In this document: positions 20,388 through 21,487 of the stretch, in pieces
Numbering within the stretch: the stretch's first letter is position 1
Layout: each line of letters starts with the position of its first letter
DNA from: Monoraphidium neglectum
Taxonomy: Eukaryota > Chlorophyta > Chlorophyceae > Sphaeropleales > Selenastraceae
NCBI RefSeq assembly: GCF_000611645.1
Contig: NW_014013129.1
Location: 1-21,487, forward strand
DNA length: 21,487 nt
Direction: 5' to 3'
Notes under the pieces: generated by a model
Told to the model about the DNA's origin: nothing
The model's input: only the letters and a program-made list of their open reading frames with translations
Databases searched by the model: none
Program-made: the position numbers and the translations under genes

Positions 20388-21434
20388 ATTGAATTTCTGG
20401 TCAACTATACAAGCAAACCTGCGCCCTCCAAACCATCATTTTCGTCCCAACGCGAGATCGGAGATCTACGGAACAGCTGGTATTCCAGCGTGGGAAGCGG
20501 CAGCCAGAACCACACACAGGAAATGCAGTAAAGCGTTGTGAATCATTTTATTACGATTGTGGACACATGTGTACCGGTACCTGAGGCAGTCCCGGTAGAA
20601 TCCTTGGACACTGATGACGGCCCCTGCAGATCAAACGCACCCAGCTCGGTGTCCCCGCGGCAAGGGGACCACCGCACGCGCGCTGGCCACCGCACATGAG
20701 CTACGCTGCAATTGTCAATGCAGGCGCCCGGGTGTTGCTGCTGTGTTACATGCATTCTGCATCCTCAATTCGACAACGAGCGAGCAGCCACAATTGGTGG
20801 ACCAGGCTGCTGGGTGCGCCCCACGGAATTGAGGTATGCACAGGCGCGGTGAATTGCATGGGTCCCAACATTTGGTGATGTGGGTGCGCACAGTGATGCA
20901 GGGGGCTGAACGGCACAAACTGCGTGTGTCATGCGAAGCGGGCGCACGAGCCAACCGCCGCAGGTGCATTGGAACGGGCTGTTGAGGGGAACGGGCTGTT
21001 AGGGCTGAACAGCAGCCCATGCTGTGCAGATATGCAGACGTGCAGACGTGCGCACGCAGAGCGCAAAACGATGTGCACCCCTAGTTGCCAGCGCCCGTGC
21101 CTGCACCCTTCCTCCCTCCCCTGACCACCACACGTCCTATGAAATTTGATTCAGGATGCGCACGGCCATCAAAGAAAGAAATATTGCGCGGGCCACGACA
21201 TGCACACGTCCAGAGCGTGGGCTGCGCGGGGGTCGGCGGACTGCGCCCCTGGGGGTGGCGAGCCCCCCCTCCTTATTCAAGTGCAACATGGGTGCAGGAT
21301 TGTAGAAAGATCTACGTCGGTGCAGGAGCAATCCAATCAATGTGAAAACCCGCATGCAAGGGGCCGGAGTAGGTACAAAAGCGGCCGGGTGCCTTTGTCG
21401 TGGCGGCCTGCGGGCGAGTCGCGCGCCGGCACCC
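20388..21434. other. Spacer right of the AT-hook gene
   Basis: No exon is supported. Near-palindromic short sites occur at 20572-20583 (CACATGTG-like and TACCGGTA-like). A TTACA at about 20745 could be a minus-strand polyadenylation signal with no matching gene in view. CCAAT at about 21333 and a TATA-like GTACAAAAG at about 21375 precede the plus-strand start at 21435. Confidence 0.45.
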
Positions 21435-21487
21435 ATGCGACTCAAAGACGCCCCCTTCGCCGCCTTGCTCGGCGCTCACCCAGGCGG
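21435..21487 (+). CDS. Possible start of a plus-strand gene, cut by the window edge
   Basis: ATG at 21435 in the context GGCACCC-ATG opens MRLKDAPFAALLGAHPG and stays open to the edge. The composition looks like a real N-terminus, and CCAAT and TATA-like sites lie 60-100 bp upstream. The opposite strand also offers a splice-donor-like GGTGAGC here, so it might instead be the end of a minus-strand exon. Seventeen codons are too few for a family call. Confidence 0.3.
   Translation, partial: MRLKDAPFAALLGAHPG

Overview
The window looks like nuclear DNA of a chlorophyte green alga. It is GC-rich with high GC3, and its genes are cut by many introns of about 50-380 nt with GTGAGC/GTGCGY donors and CAG acceptors. 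TGTAA-type polyadenylation signals lie downstream of two genes, and one gene belongs to the tiny macrocysts B-like family that is common in algae. There is no prokaryotic layout, CRISPR array or recognisable transposon. The exact lineage cannot be read from the sequence (Chlamydomonadales or Sphaeropleales is a guess).

Four multi-exon genes lie head to tail on the minus strand, so they read from right to left. (1) 20387-14226: a gene for about 1866 aa of low-complexity protein with an AT-hook, a basic NLS and a duplicated basic/acidic motif; probably nuclear, family not recognised. (2) 12992-9911: a complete eight-exon gene for a 442-aa DEDDy 3'-5' exonuclease (RNase D/WRN-exonuclease type) with a Cys/His-rich C-terminal module. 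(3) 9389-4108: a co-chaperone-like protein of about 1164 aa with a long coiled-coil, polyQ and acidic N-terminal part, TPR helices and a C-terminal J domain with an intact HPD. (4) 3192 to beyond the left edge: the first 310 residues of a tiny macrocysts B-like multi-pass membrane protein. Its reading frame is restored best by a single-nucleotide exon. A short plus-strand start at 21435 may be the first exon of a fifth gene running off the right edge.

The genes do not form an obvious pathway. The spaces between them hold TATA-like elements, polyadenylation signals, a palindrome plus direct-repeat cluster of TTGAC (W-box-like) cores upstream of the exonuclease gene, and a block at 9571-9830 dense in inverted repeats, two of which interleave as in a pseudoknot. 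Introns carry CA/CG and CAC microsatellites. All exon models were built by eye from splice consensus, phase agreement and family similarity; no RNA data or database search was available.
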